Source of the DNA: Arcanobacterium wilhelmae
Lineage (GTDB): Bacteria; Actinomycetota; Actinomycetes; Actinomycetales; Actinomycetaceae
Assembly (NCBI RefSeq): GCF_029632765.1
Contig: NZ_CP121247.1
Span: 434,001-498,000 of the forward strand
Direction of reading: 5' to 3'
Length of the DNA stretch: 64,000 nucleotides
A model generated the notes under the pieces. It did no database searches and was not told the DNA's origin. It worked only from the letters and a program-made list of their open reading frames with translations. Below are positions 1-7,527 of the stretch, one piece after another; position 1 is the first letter of the stretch; every line of letters begins with the position of its first letter. The position numbers and the translations under genes were made by a program.

Positions 1-232
1 CACCCTCGCCGACCTCGTCGATCACGCCCGCGAAGTCGGAGCCGAAGCCGAGTGGGTACTCTCGCTTGACGTACGACAGTGGGAAGACGCCGGTGGCGAG
101 CTTCCAGTCCATCGGGTTCACTCCGCCCGCTTCCCAAGCAACACGGACCTGACCGGGCCCGGCGTGCGGCTCTTCGACGTCGGTGAGACGAATGTTATCG
201 AGTCCGGTTTCGTTCTGCATCAGCTTGCGCAT
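1..232 (-). CDS. NADP-dependent MDR-family oxidoreductase, N-terminal part (runs off the window)
   Basis: The minus strand encodes 77 residues starting MRKLMQNETGLDNIR and reading into the left edge, so only the N-terminal third of the GroES-like domain is visible. Motifs typical of zinc-independent medium-chain reductases (quinone oxidoreductase type) are present: PGQVRVAW, GVNPMDWK, then PLGFGSDFAGVIDEVGEG. The start is supported by a strong AAAGGAGG Shine-Dalgarno sequence eight bases upstream. The family reduces quinones or enones with NADPH in the cytosol; the exact substrate cannot be told from this fragment. It is divergent from the butanediol dehydrogenase gene, about 210 bases away. 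Confidence 0.85.
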   Translation of the reverse strand, partial: MRKLMQNETGLDNIRLTDVEEPHAGPGQVRVAWEAGGVNPMDWKLATGVFPLSYVKREYPLGFGSDFAGVIDEVGEG

Positions 233-394
233 GGCGCGCCTCCTTTGTTCCGACGCCGGTGCGCGGCGTCCGTTTACTCATTCACTGGTTGTGTGAACGC
301 GGGTGGGGGCGGGGGCATTCCTGGGCATGAAAATCGCTGCACGAGGGGAGGGAAAGAGGTCCCAGAAGTGGCGGATTTTTGCCGGTCAGAGGGC

Positions 395-400
395 TAAAAT
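395..400 (+). promoter_or_regulatory. Candidate -10 box for the butanediol dehydrogenase gene
   Basis: TAAAAT matches the consensus -10 hexamer at five of six bases and lies about 40 bases before the GTG start. No convincing -35 box is visible at 16-18 bases. It sits in the divergent intergenic region between the two oxidoreductase genes. Confidence 0.3.
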
Positions 401-440
401 TAGAAATGCTAGTGTACCGATTGTTCAAAGGAGAGAAACG

Positions 441-1532
441 GTGAAGGCTGCACGTTACTACGATCGCGAAGATATTCGTATTGAAGATATTGAACCCCAG
501 GAGCTCACACCCGGCACGGCGCGCGTGAAGGTTGCGTGGTGTGGAATTTGTGGAACGGATCTGCACGAGTTCAAGGAGGGCCCGATTTTCATTCCGCCGC
601 ATGGCCACCCGCATCCGATTTCGGGTGAGGATGCGCCGATCACTCTGGGCCACGAGATGTCGGGCGTGATTGAGGAAGTGGGCGAAGGCGTTGAGGATCT
701 GAAGGTTGGCGATCACGTTGTTGTGGAGCCGTACCTGGTTCACGATGATGTTGATACCTCTGAGGCCAACATGTTCTACCACCTGTCGCCGGATATGAAC
801 TTCATTGGTCTCGGCGGCGGTGGCGGCGGCCTGTCGGAGAACATTGTGGTTAAGCGCCGCTGGATCCACAAGATTCCGGATTCGATTCCGCTCGATCAGG
901 CTGCGCTCATTGAGCCGCTGTCGGTGGGCTATCACGCTGTGGAGCGCGCAGGCTACGCCTCGGAGGAAGTTGCGAAGGGCAAGGTTGCTCTTGTTGGTGG
1001 CGCCGGCCCGATTGGTCTGCTCACCGCTGCTGTGCTCAAGGCATTCGGTGCAACCGTTGTGATGTCGGAGCTTTCGCCGCTGCGTCGTCAGAAGGCGCTT
1101 GAATCTGGTGTTGCTGATTATGCGCTCTCGCCTGCTGAGGTGGACGTGGTTGAGGAAGTGAAGAAGCTCACCGATGGTAAGGGTGCAGATGTGGCTTTCG
1201 AGTGCACCTCGGTTCAGGTTGTCTTCGATACCCTGATGAATGCTCTGCGCCCGGGCGGCGTGCTCGTGATCGTGTCGATCTGGTCGCACCACGCAGATCT
1301 GGATATCCACCAGCTCGTGATGAAGGAGATCGATCTGCGCGGAACGATTGCCTACGCTCACTCGCATCCGGCCACCATCAAGTTGGTCTCTGAGGGCAAG
1401 GTTAATCTTGAGCCGTTCATCACCGGCAAGATCGGTCTGGAGGGTCTCATTGATGAGGGCTTCGATACCCTGATCAATCGTAACGAGACTGCCGTGAAGA
1501 TCCTCGTCTCACCCTCGGGCGAGGGCCTATAG
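441..1532 (+). CDS. 2,3-butanediol dehydrogenase-like zinc alcohol dehydrogenase
   Basis: A 363-residue medium-chain dehydrogenase; the family interconverts acetoin and 2,3-butanediol with NAD(H) in the cytosol. The GTG start is chosen over upstream in-frame codons because AAAGGAGAG lies just before it and the protein then begins at the conserved MKAARYY. Catalytic zinc ligands are visible as Cys37 in GICGTDLHE and His71-Glu72 in GHE. The Rossmann fold starts at VGGAGPIG, and the FIGLGGGGGG segment is characteristic of (R,R)-butanediol dehydrogenases. Oddity: the lobe that normally holds four structural-zinc cysteines (after VEPY) contains none here (HDDVDTSEANMFYHLSPD), so the structural zinc appears lost. 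Sorbitol or threonine dehydrogenase activity is an alternative. Confidence 0.85.
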   Translation: MKAARYYDREDIRIEDIEPQELTPGTARVKVAWCGICGTDLHEFKEGPIFIPPHGHPHPISGEDAPITLGHEMSGVIEEVGEGVEDLKVGDHVVVEPYLVHDDVDTSEANMFYHLSPDMNFIGLGGGGGGLSENIVVKRRWIHKIPDSIPLDQAALIEPLSVGYHAVERAGYASEEVAKGKVALVGGAGPIGLLTAAVLKAFGATVVMSELSPLRRQKALESGVADYALSPAEVDVVEEVKKLTDGKGADVAFECTSVQVVFDTLMNALRPGGVLVIVSIWSHHADLDIHQLVMKEIDLRGTIAYAHSHPATIKLVSEGKVNLEPFITGKIGLEGLIDEGFDTLINRNETAVKILVSPSGEGL

Positions 1533-1579
1533 GGCGGCGCTGAACCACGCGAGGAGATGATTCTCGCAGGCGCGCGTGT

Positions 1580-1615
1580 GGGTGTGGGTCGGCGGACAAC
1601 CGCCGACCCACACCC
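1580..1615. terminator. Perfect 16-bp hairpin after the butanediol dehydrogenase gene
   Basis: Arms 1580-1595 and 1600-1615 are perfect inverted repeats with a four-base loop. The hairpin is very GC-rich and not followed by a T run, so it may act as a T-less terminator or a transcript 3' stabiliser between two convergent genes. Confidence 0.6.
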
Positions 1616-1641
1616 ACCGAGTTTGTCGCGAGATCACATGA

Positions 1642-1682
1642 ACGCGGGCGTCCACTGCCAAACTGGCAGTGGACGCCCGCGT
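1642..1682. terminator. Perfect 19-bp hairpin, probable bidirectional terminator
   Basis: Arms 1642-1660 and 1664-1682 are perfect inverted repeats with a three-base loop. It is the second hairpin between the convergent dehydrogenase gene (+) and the EcsC-like gene (-), 20 bases beyond the latter's stop codon. Confidence 0.7.
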
Positions 1683-1702
1683 GTTTGCCTTGTCTGCCGC
1701 TT

Positions 1703-2434
1703 CTAGGCGGCGGCGATCGATTCCTTCGTGGCGTCGATCATCGTTTTGCCGAGCGAGCGGTTGGTGTAGCCTCCCACAGCCGCCCCGATCCCGAAGGGGA
1801 GGAGCTTGCCGACGAACGCCGTGGCCTGCTTTGCAGTGAAGCGTCGGAAGATCCGCTTGCGCATCGAATCCGTGAACTTGCGCAGTGCAAGCCCCTGAAG
1901 TGATTTGATGAGCCCGCCACCTGAGGTGGTGATCCCGGCCTGCTTGGCGAGCTTCTTCACGCCAGTGGCACTCACCCCGCCCATGAGCACGGTGAGGACA
2001 AGCGCGCGTTCTTGTTCAAGAGTGAGCTCACCTGGGCGCATCACTTCGAGCACGGCAAAAACGTGAACCATCGTGGCCGTCATGAACACGCCCGTATCAC
2101 CCACGGCCGCCGCAAGCCCCGCGATCGTCCCCACTCCAGGCATCGCGGCAGCCCCGCCGACCACGGCCCCCGAACCCGTCACGTCACGCAAGTAGCGCTT
2201 CTCGAGCACCGCCACCAGCGCCGTCGTCGTCGCGCTAGAGCCGAGCTTTTCGCGAGCCGTCACCACACGGTCGCGTGCGAGCTCGCGCGCAGGGGCAAAA
2301 CTCTTATCGAACGAGGCTTCGAGTTCGCGTGGATCAGCACCCGAACGCACCGCATTGTAGGCGGCGCCGGCGGTACCGGCCGCAAGCTTGCCCGCGTTGA
2401 CGAGCTTGCCGGTAAGGGAAAGATGTTCGGCCAT
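1703..2434 (-). CDS. EcsC-like family protein of unknown function
   Basis: A 243-residue protein beginning MAEHLSLTGK. The start is set by GGAGG eight bases upstream; the longer open frame upstream has low-complexity shadow composition. A glycine/alanine-rich hydrophobic stretch (VGGAAAMPGVGTIAGLAAA, about residues 90-110) and a second one near the C-terminus (LPFGIGAAVGGYTNRSLG) resemble the EcsC family, membrane-associated proteins whose biochemical role is unknown. No catalytic motif is recognised. The gene is monocistronic between two hairpins, with a palindrome in its promoter region. The family assignment is tentative. Confidence 0.6.
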   Translation of the reverse strand: MAEHLSLTGKLVNAGKLAAGTAGAAYNAVRSGADPRELEASFDKSFAPARELARDRVVTAREKLGSSATTTALVAVLEKRYLRDVTGSGAVVGGAAAMPGVGTIAGLAAAVGDTGVFMTATMVHVFAVLEVMRPGELTLEQERALVLTVLMGGVSATGVKKLAKQAGITTSGGGLIKSLQGLALRKFTDSMRKRIFRRFTAKQATAFVGKLLPFGIGAAVGGYTNRSLGKTMIDATKESIAAA

Positions 2435-2461
2435 GATGCCTCCAAAAAACAAGGAAATTTG

Positions 2462-2472
2462 TACACAGTGTA
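2462..2472. promoter_or_regulatory. 11-bp palindrome TACACAGTGTA, candidate operator
   Basis: TACAC-A-GTGTA is a perfect dyad 28 bases upstream of the EcsC-like start, between a terminator hairpin and the gene. Position and symmetry suit a repressor site, but no regulator is adjacent. Confidence 0.3.
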
Positions 2473-2519
2473 TGGGCGAAACTGGCGGTGAGTATAGTGC
2501 TCGCCGCCAGTTTCGCCCA
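2473..2519 (-). terminator. Long hairpin between the NmrA-type and EcsC-like genes
   Basis: Arms 2473-2488 and 2504-2519 form a perfect 16-bp stem, extended inward after a G-T wobble by three more pairs around a short A/T-rich loop. It lies about 65 bases after the stop codon of the reductase gene on the minus strand and probably terminates it. Confidence 0.6.
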
Positions 2520-2582
2520 GCGCGTGCACGGCTGGTGTTACACGCCGGCACACCTGTGATTTCCGTGGGTCTTGCCGGAGGG

Positions 2583-3437
2583 TTACTTGCGAGCCGCGCG
2601 GACGACGTCGGCGACGGTGATGAGTTCGTGGCCGAGGATATCGTACAGATCGGTCGCGTTGCTTTCGAGTGAGCCGTTGGCTCCCGATACTTCGACGTCG
2701 GTGTAGAACTGAGCGACGGCGTCGGGCATCCCAGCCGACACGAGGTTATCCTTGTATTCTTCGGGGGTGACGTTGACGGCCTCGATGGCGATGCCGGTTG
2801 CTTGTGAGATCTGTGCCGCGATCTCGCTGTAGGACAGGGGTTCGCCGACCAGGTCGTATGTGCCCGGTGTGACCTGTGCGCGGGCGGCTTTTGCGGCGGC
2901 TTCGGCGAGGTCGGCGCGCGCTGCGCCTGCGATTTTCGCCCCGTTGAGAGCGCCAATGAGCTTGCCGGTTTCGAGTGCTGTGTTCAGTCCGCTGAGCAGG
3001 TTCTCGTAGTAGTAGCCGTTGCGCAACACGATCACTTCGGCCAGCGATGACGTTGCCAGCAAGTCCTCGGTGGCCTTGTGTTCGGGTGTGAGTGGGTTGT
3101 CTGGGTGATCTTGTGCGCCCACAAATGACGTGTAGACGAGGCGAGTGACGCCGGCGTTCTCGGCTGCGTTGATGAGGTTGCGTGCCTCTTCGGCTCGGTT
3201 GCCAAGCTGGTTGGAGGATACGAACACGAGTGTGCTCACGCCGTCGAGTGCTGCTGGGAAGGTTTGCGGGTCGGTGTAGTCGAGGTGACGCACCTCGATC
3301 GCCTGGTCCGCGTAGCCGGCGGCTTTGTCCGTATCGCGGGCGAGGGCAATGAGAGGCTCTTCGTGTTCGGCGGCTGCGAGGTTGGTCAGGATGAGCGAGC
3401 CGAGGTGCCCGGTTGCGCCGGTAACTGCGATGGTCAT
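2583..3437 (-). CDS. NmrA-like NAD(P)-binding reductase (QorB-type quinone oxidoreductase)
   Basis: A 284-residue atypical short-chain dehydrogenase. The nucleotide-binding motif TGATGHLG starts at residue 6, and the chain continues with FVSSNQLGNRAEEARNLINA, YTSFVGA and VLRNGYYYENL, the pattern of QtrA/QorB-like NADPH:quinone oxidoreductases and NmrA redox sensors. The start ATG follows GGAGAAAAC; upstream in-frame codons lack a ribosome site. It is probably a soluble enzyme that reduces quinones or senses NADP(H) state. It is divergent from the sugar-importer operon, with a 280-base region between that holds two GACGTC palindromes and a putative operator. No HxlR regulator, a frequent partner, is adjacent. 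Confidence 0.85.
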   Translation of the reverse strand: MTIAVTGATGHLGSLILTNLAAAEHEEPLIALARDTDKAAGYADQAIEVRHLDYTDPQTFPAALDGVSTLVFVSSNQLGNRAEEARNLINAAENAGVTRLVYTSFVGAQDHPDNPLTPEHKATEDLLATSSLAEVIVLRNGYYYENLLSGLNTALETGKLIGALNGAKIAGAARADLAEAAAKAARAQVTPGTYDLVGEPLSYSEIAAQISQATGIAIEAVNVTPEEYKDNLVSAGMPDAVAQFYTDVEVSGANGSLESNATDLYDILGHELITVADVVRAARK

Positions 3438-3518
3438 GTTTTCTCCAATCGTTAAAACTTCAACAGTGAGAGAACGACGACGGCGGGTCACCTATTCCCG
3501 GACGTTGGCGAAAGTTTT

Positions 3519-3550
3519 CCCCGACGTCGTCTCCGCGCCCGACGTCGGGG
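3519..3550. repeat. Pair of GACGTC-centred palindromes
   Basis: CCGACGTCGT (3521-3530) and the perfect 12-bp palindrome CCCGACGTCGGG (3538-3549) lie in the divergent intergenic region. The same core recurs in other gaps of the window (5087-5096, 32925-32949, 33909-33940). Confidence 0.55.
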
Positions 3551-3653
3551 CTCGGTTTCGCCATCGTGACGGCTATCGTTGGCGAACGTGGTCAAGTGGA
3601 GGCTCGGTTCGAGGTGTTGGGAATGAAGTGATAGGATGAGCGCGTCAATAGTT

Positions 3654-3680
3654 GTACGTTTCCAACGGTGGAAAAAGTAC
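3654..3680. promoter_or_regulatory. Candidate LacI-family operator upstream of the sugar importer
   Basis: TTTCCAAC/GGTGGAAA (3659-3674) is a 16-bp dyad with seven of eight matching positions and a central C-G step, the layout of LacI-family operators. It is flanked on both sides by GTAC, giving a 27-base near-palindrome. It lies 40 bases before the binding-protein start. No LacI-type gene is in the window, so the regulator is unidentified. Confidence 0.5.
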
Positions 3681-3719
3681 ACGAAACTCACTCAGAAGGT
3701 CCAAAGGAGGGCTGACCTG

Positions 3720-5048
3720 ATGAAAATGAAGAAGATTGCTGCGCTCGCTTCCGTGGGTGCAATCGCGCTCGGCGGCTTTGCTGCGTGCTCATCGTCGGGA
3801 TCGTCGTCGGCAGATGGCAAGGGGAAGGTGTACTTCCTCAACTGGAAACCGGAGCAGGAGCAGGCATTTAAGGCGATCGCCCAGGAGTATTCGAAGGCGA
3901 AGGGCGTGGACGTCAAGGTGGTCACCGCGGCGTCGGGCACCTACGAGCAGACGTTGAAATCTGAAATTTCCAAGTCTGATGCGCCAACCCTCTTCCAGAT
4001 CAACGGCCCCGTTGGCCTTGCCTCGTGGAACAAGTACGCACTCGATCTCACCGATACTCCGCTGGTGAAGTCGCTCAAGGATCCGAACCTCGCGCTCAAG
4101 GGCGAGGACGGCAAGGTATACGGCACCCCGGCCGCTGTCGAGGGCTACGGCATCATCTACAACAAGGCGATCATGGACAAGTACTTCGGCCTGGAGGGCG
4201 CAAAGGCGAAGTCGATGGACGAGATCAAGGGCTTCGATAAGCTCAAGGAAGTTGCCGATGATATGCAGGCTAAGAAGGCCGAGCTCGGTATCGACGGCGT
4301 GTTCGCCTCCACCTCGCTCGCGAGCGGCGAGGATTGGCGTTGGCAAACCCACCTGTCGAACATTCCGATGTACTACGAGTACAAGGATGCCGGCGTGACG
4401 GACGAAAAGACCGTCACCTTCAAGTACAACGAAAACTTCAAGAAGCTCTTCGATCTGTACCTCACCGATTCCACGGTGGAAAAGACGCTGACCCCGTCAA
4501 AGACGGTCACGGATTCCATGGCAGAGTTCGCGCAGGGCAAGGCTGCGATGGTGCAGAACGGCAACTGGGCGTGGAGCCAGATCAAGGACGTCTCGGGCAA
4601 CGTGGTCAAGGAAGAGAACATCAAGTTCCTCCCCATGTACACCGGTGTTCCTGGTGAAGAGAAGCAAGGCCTCGCGGTTGGCACTGAGGCGTTTATGGCT
4701 GTGAACAAGAAGGCCTCCGAGGCTGATCAGAAAGCCACGCTTGATTTCATGAACTGGCTCTACACGGACGATGCAGGCAAGAAGCATGTGATCAACGATC
4801 TCGGCTTCATCGCCCCGTACTCGAACTACGCGGAGGCTGATACGCCGAAGGATCCGCTGGCCAAGGAAATCGCCACCTACATCTCCAACAAGGATCTCTA
4901 CGCGGTGCCGTGGGTGTTCACCACCTACCCGTCGCAGAAGTTCAAGGATGATTTCGGCCAGGCCCTCGCACAATATGCCTCGGGCAACCTGGATTGGCCC
5001 AAGGTTGTTTCCACATTCGTGGACGGCTGGGCCGCAGAGAAGAAGTAA
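3720..5048 (+). CDS. Sugar ABC transporter substrate-binding lipoprotein (family 1 solute-binding)
   Basis: A 442-residue extracellular binding protein. A lipoprotein signal peptide ends in the lipobox GFAAC with the modified cysteine near residue 23, followed by a serine-rich linker. The mature part has the MalE/UgpB-type fold signatures FLNWKPEQEQAF, AAVEGYGIIYNKAIMDKYF, FAQGKAAMVQNGNWAW and FINWLY-like FMNWLYTDDAGKK. The start ATG follows AAAGGAGG by nine bases. It is the first gene of an operon with two permeases and a YesL-like gene. No ATP-binding subunit is encoded nearby, so a shared MsmK/MalK-type ATPase is likely. The substrate is probably an oligosaccharide, not determined here. 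Confidence 0.92.
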   Translation: MKMKKIAALASVGAIALGGFAACSSSGSSSADGKGKVYFLNWKPEQEQAFKAIAQEYSKAKGVDVKVVTAASGTYEQTLKSEISKSDAPTLFQINGPVGLASWNKYALDLTDTPLVKSLKDPNLALKGEDGKVYGTPAAVEGYGIIYNKAIMDKYFGLEGAKAKSMDEIKGFDKLKEVADDMQAKKAELGIDGVFASTSLASGEDWRWQTHLSNIPMYYEYKDAGVTDEKTVTFKYNENFKKLFDLYLTDSTVEKTLTPSKTVTDSMAEFAQGKAAMVQNGNWAWSQIKDVSGNVVKEENIKFLPMYTGVPGEEKQGLAVGTEAFMAVNKKASEADQKATLDFMNWLYTDDAGKKHVINDLGFIAPYSNYAEADTPKDPLAKEIATYISNKDLYAVPWVFTTYPSQKFKDDFGQALAQYASGNLDWPKVVSTFVDGWAAEKK

Positions 5049-5063
5049 TCCACTTTCTGATCA

Positions 5064-5114
5064 GTGAGGGCCTCGGGTCGCCCGACCCGACGTCGGTGGC
5101 CTCGGGGCCCTCAC
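5064..5114 (+). terminator. Intercistronic hairpin between binding protein and first permease
   Basis: An outer stem of nine pairs (5064-5072 with 5106-5114) encloses a second seven-pair stem (5074-5080 with 5083-5089) and a GACGTC palindrome (5087-5096). Such hairpins after a binding-protein gene usually lower expression of the downstream permeases or protect the upstream message; here no T run follows. Confidence 0.55.
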
Positions 5115-5130
5115 GTTCGATGGGGGCAAC

Positions 5131-5976
5131 ATGCAAGCTCAGTTAAAGAAATACTTCCCAATATTCGTGCTCCCCACCTTGATCGCCTTCGCGATCGCTT
5201 TCCTCGTGCCGTTTGTGATCGGCTTCGTGCTCTCGTTCTTCGAGTTCACCACCATCACCGATGCCACGTGGGTGGGGCTCGATAACTACAAAGCTGCGTT
5301 CGAGCAGCGTTCCGGATTCATCTCTTCCTTCGGCTTCACGCTGATGGTGGTGGTGGCCTCCGTGATCCTGGTGAACATTTTCTCGTTCGCGATCGCCTGG
5401 ATGCTCACGCAAAAGCTGCGCGGCACGAACTTCTTCCGAACCGTGTTCTTCATGCCGAACCTGATCGGCGGAATCGTGCTGGGCTACACCTGGCAGGTGA
5501 TGATCAACGCTGTTCTCGCTCAATACAAAACCACGATCATCGCGAACTGGACCTACGGCTATCTCGGCATGATCCTGTTGATCAATTGGCAGCTCGTGGG
5601 CTACATGATGATCATCTACATTGCGGGCCTGCAAAACGTTCCGCCGGAGCTGATCGAGGCTGCGGAAATCGACGGCGCTGGCCGCTGGAGTGTGCTTCGC
5701 CACGTCACCATTCCGATGGTGATGCCGGCGATCACGATCTGCCTGTTCTTGACCCTGTCGAACACGTTCAAGCTGTTTGATCAGAACTTGGCGCTCACGA
5801 ATGGTGCACCGCAGAGCCAAACCGAGATGGTGGCACTCAACATCGTCAACACCATGTTTTCTCGCGTGGGCGAGGAAGGCGTGGGCCAGGCGAAGGCCGT
5901 GCTGTTCGTCGTCGTCGTTGTGGTGATTGCGATGGTCCAGCTTTCCGCGACCCGCCGGAAGGAGATCGAGGCATGA
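5131..5976 (+). CDS. Sugar ABC transporter permease (MalF/UgpA type)
   Basis: A 281-residue inner-membrane permease with about six hydrophobic helices, beginning MQAQLKKYFPIF. The cytoplasmic EAA loop that docks the ATPase reads EAAEIDGAGRWSVLRHVTIP (about residues 180-199), as in carbohydrate-uptake-1 transporters. It forms the translocation channel with the next gene's product, fed by the lipoprotein encoded upstream. It overlaps the next gene by four bases (ATGA), indicating translational coupling. The ribosome site before the ATG is a modest GGGGG. Confidence 0.93.
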   Translation: MQAQLKKYFPIFVLPTLIAFAIAFLVPFVIGFVLSFFEFTTITDATWVGLDNYKAAFEQRSGFISSFGFTLMVVVASVILVNIFSFAIAWMLTQKLRGTNFFRTVFFMPNLIGGIVLGYTWQVMINAVLAQYKTTIIANWTYGYLGMILLINWQLVGYMMIIYIAGLQNVPPELIEAAEIDGAGRWSVLRHVTIPMVMPAITICLFLTLSNTFKLFDQNLALTNGAPQSQTEMVALNIVNTMFSRVGEEGVGQAKAVLFVVVVVVIAMVQLSATRRKEIEA

Positions 5977-6809
5977 AAAACACTGTCGGAAAAGTGGTCG
6001 TCTACGTGCTCCTGGTGGCGCTCACTGTTGTGTTCGTCGGTCCGATCCTGTTCATCCTGATGAACTCGTTCAAGGCGAAGTTCTCGATCGCCTCCAACCC
6101 GTTTGCACTTCCGCTTACGGACATGTGGGTTGGGCTCGAGAACTACGCCACCGGCCTGGCGCTGTCGGGCTTCTTCATGGCGATCGTGTGGTCTTTCGTG
6201 ATCACGATCCTCTCGGTGGCCGCGATCGTGTTCTTCTGTGCCATGACGGCCTACTACATCACCCGCGTGAAGACGTGGTACACCTCAGCCCTGTACTACA
6301 TGTTCGTCTTCTCGATGGTGATCCCCTTCCAGATGGTCATGTTCCCCACCGTGAAGATCGCGGATTCACTCGGACTGAACAACCCGTGGGGGATCGTGGT
6401 GCTCTACCTCGGATTCGGCGCAGGTCTATCGGTGTTCATGTTCGCCGGCTTCATCAAGTCGATCCCGCTGGAGATCGAGGAGGCCGCAACGATCGACGGC
6501 GCGGGCGTGCTCAAAACATACTTCCTGGTGGTGTTGCCGATCCTGAAGCCAACTGCGATCACGGTGGCGATCTTGAACGCCATGTGGGTGTGGAACGACT
6601 ACCTCCTGCCGTACCTGACGATCGGCCTGTCCACCGATTACAAGACCATCCCTGTGGTGATCCAGCAACTTGTCGGTTCGAACGGCAACCGCGACATGGG
6701 CGCGATGATGGCGATGCTCGTGTTGGCGATCGTGCCGATCGTCATCTTCTACATTGCGATGCAGAAGTACATCATTAAGGGCGTCGCTGCGGGAGCAGTG
6801 AAGGGTTAA
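5973..6809 (+). CDS. Sugar ABC transporter permease (MalG/UgpE type)
   Basis: A 278-residue permease with six predicted helices, partner of the upstream permease. Its EAA loop reads EEAATIDGAGVLKTYFLVVLP, near residue 170, followed by KPTAITVAILNAMWVWND, which is typical of MalG-like subunits. The start ATG overlaps the stop of the previous gene and is preceded by AAGGAGATCGAGG. The next gene starts one base after its stop codon, so all four genes appear to be one transcript. Confidence 0.93.
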   Translation: MKNTVGKVVVYVLLVALTVVFVGPILFILMNSFKAKFSIASNPFALPLTDMWVGLENYATGLALSGFFMAIVWSFVITILSVAAIVFFCAMTAYYITRVKTWYTSALYYMFVFSMVIPFQMVMFPTVKIADSLGLNNPWGIVVLYLGFGAGLSVFMFAGFIKSIPLEIEEAATIDGAGVLKTYFLVVLPILKPTAITVAILNAMWVWNDYLLPYLTIGLSTDYKTIPVVIQQLVGSNGNRDMGAMMAMLVLAIVPIVIFYIAMQKYIIKGVAAGAVKG

Positions 6810-6810
6810 A

Positions 6811-7527
6811 GTGGCGAGCCGCTTTTTCTCCCAGGACTCAGGCTTTGCCCGAGTCCTGGCCCTTGTTGCTGACGTTGCGATCGTTTCAATGGCGCTCACG
6901 CTCACGGCGATCCCGGTGGTGACCCTCGGGGCTGGCCTGGCCGCCGCGAACGTGGTGGCGGGCCAGCTCGTTGCAGAAGACGGCGCCCACCCGTGGCGTA
7001 CGTTTTGGCGCGTGTTCTCTCGCTCGCTGCGCATCGCGACGCCGGGGTGGCTTGCGTTATTGGCCGTGGGCTTCGCAGTGGTATACGAGCTCATGCTGTT
7101 GCGCGCCGAATCAGGGATGATCGTGGATGCGATGCGGATCGGCCTGATCAGCGCCGCGATCCTCGCGGCCCTGGTCGCGCAGTGGTTCTTCGCGCTCGCG
7201 GGGCACGCTGCGATCCGCCGCCCGACGTCGGGGGCGCGGCCGAGTGAAACCGGCGCGGCAGTGTTGGTAGAAGAGAAGCGCGTAACTCGCGCACCGGCGT
7301 CGCTGGGGGAGATCGCGCAAGCCGCAATGTTCGCCGCGATCCGCTACCTGCCGCTCAGCGCACTTGGCCTGGCGAGCTGGCTCGCACCGCTCCTCGCCGC
7401 CTGGTGGTGGCCGGCGGCCGTGCCAACGCTCATCTTCTTTACTCTCGTGTTTATCCCAGCGTTCGTGATCTACGTGAAAACCCTGGCAATCGGGCAGCTC
7501 GTGCGCGAGATTACTCAGCTCCCGTAG
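6811..7527 (+). CDS. YesL-like membrane protein (DUF624), last gene of the sugar importer operon
   Basis: A 238-residue protein with about four hydrophobic segments. The N-terminal pattern (LALVADVAIVSMALTLTAIPVVTLGAG, then ANVVAGQLVAEDGAHPWRTFWRVF) matches YesL-type DUF624 proteins, which are commonly encoded with carbohydrate ABC importers and whose role is unsettled. The GTG start lies one base after the upstream stop. An insertion-like arginine/proline-rich segment (RRPTSGARPSE) is encoded over a GACGTC palindrome (7221-7232) that also recurs between genes. The 3' end overlaps the convergent S66 peptidase gene by 13 bases. Confidence 0.75.
   Translation: MASRFFSQDSGFARVLALVADVAIVSMALTLTAIPVVTLGAGLAAANVVAGQLVAEDGAHPWRTFWRVFSRSLRIATPGWLALLAVGFAVVYELMLLRAESGMIVDAMRIGLISAAILAALVAQWFFALAGHAAIRRPTSGARPSETGAAVLVEEKRVTRAPASLGEIAQAAMFAAIRYLPLSALGLASWLAPLLAAWWWPAAVPTLIFFTLVFIPAFVIYVKTLAIGQLVREITQLP

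Noticed and set aside
282-1367. 361-codon open frame antisense to the butanediol dehydrogenase gene
   Set aside because: It is the usual GC-skew shadow of a high-GC gene: Arg/His/Leu-rich composition, no ribosome site, no family motif.
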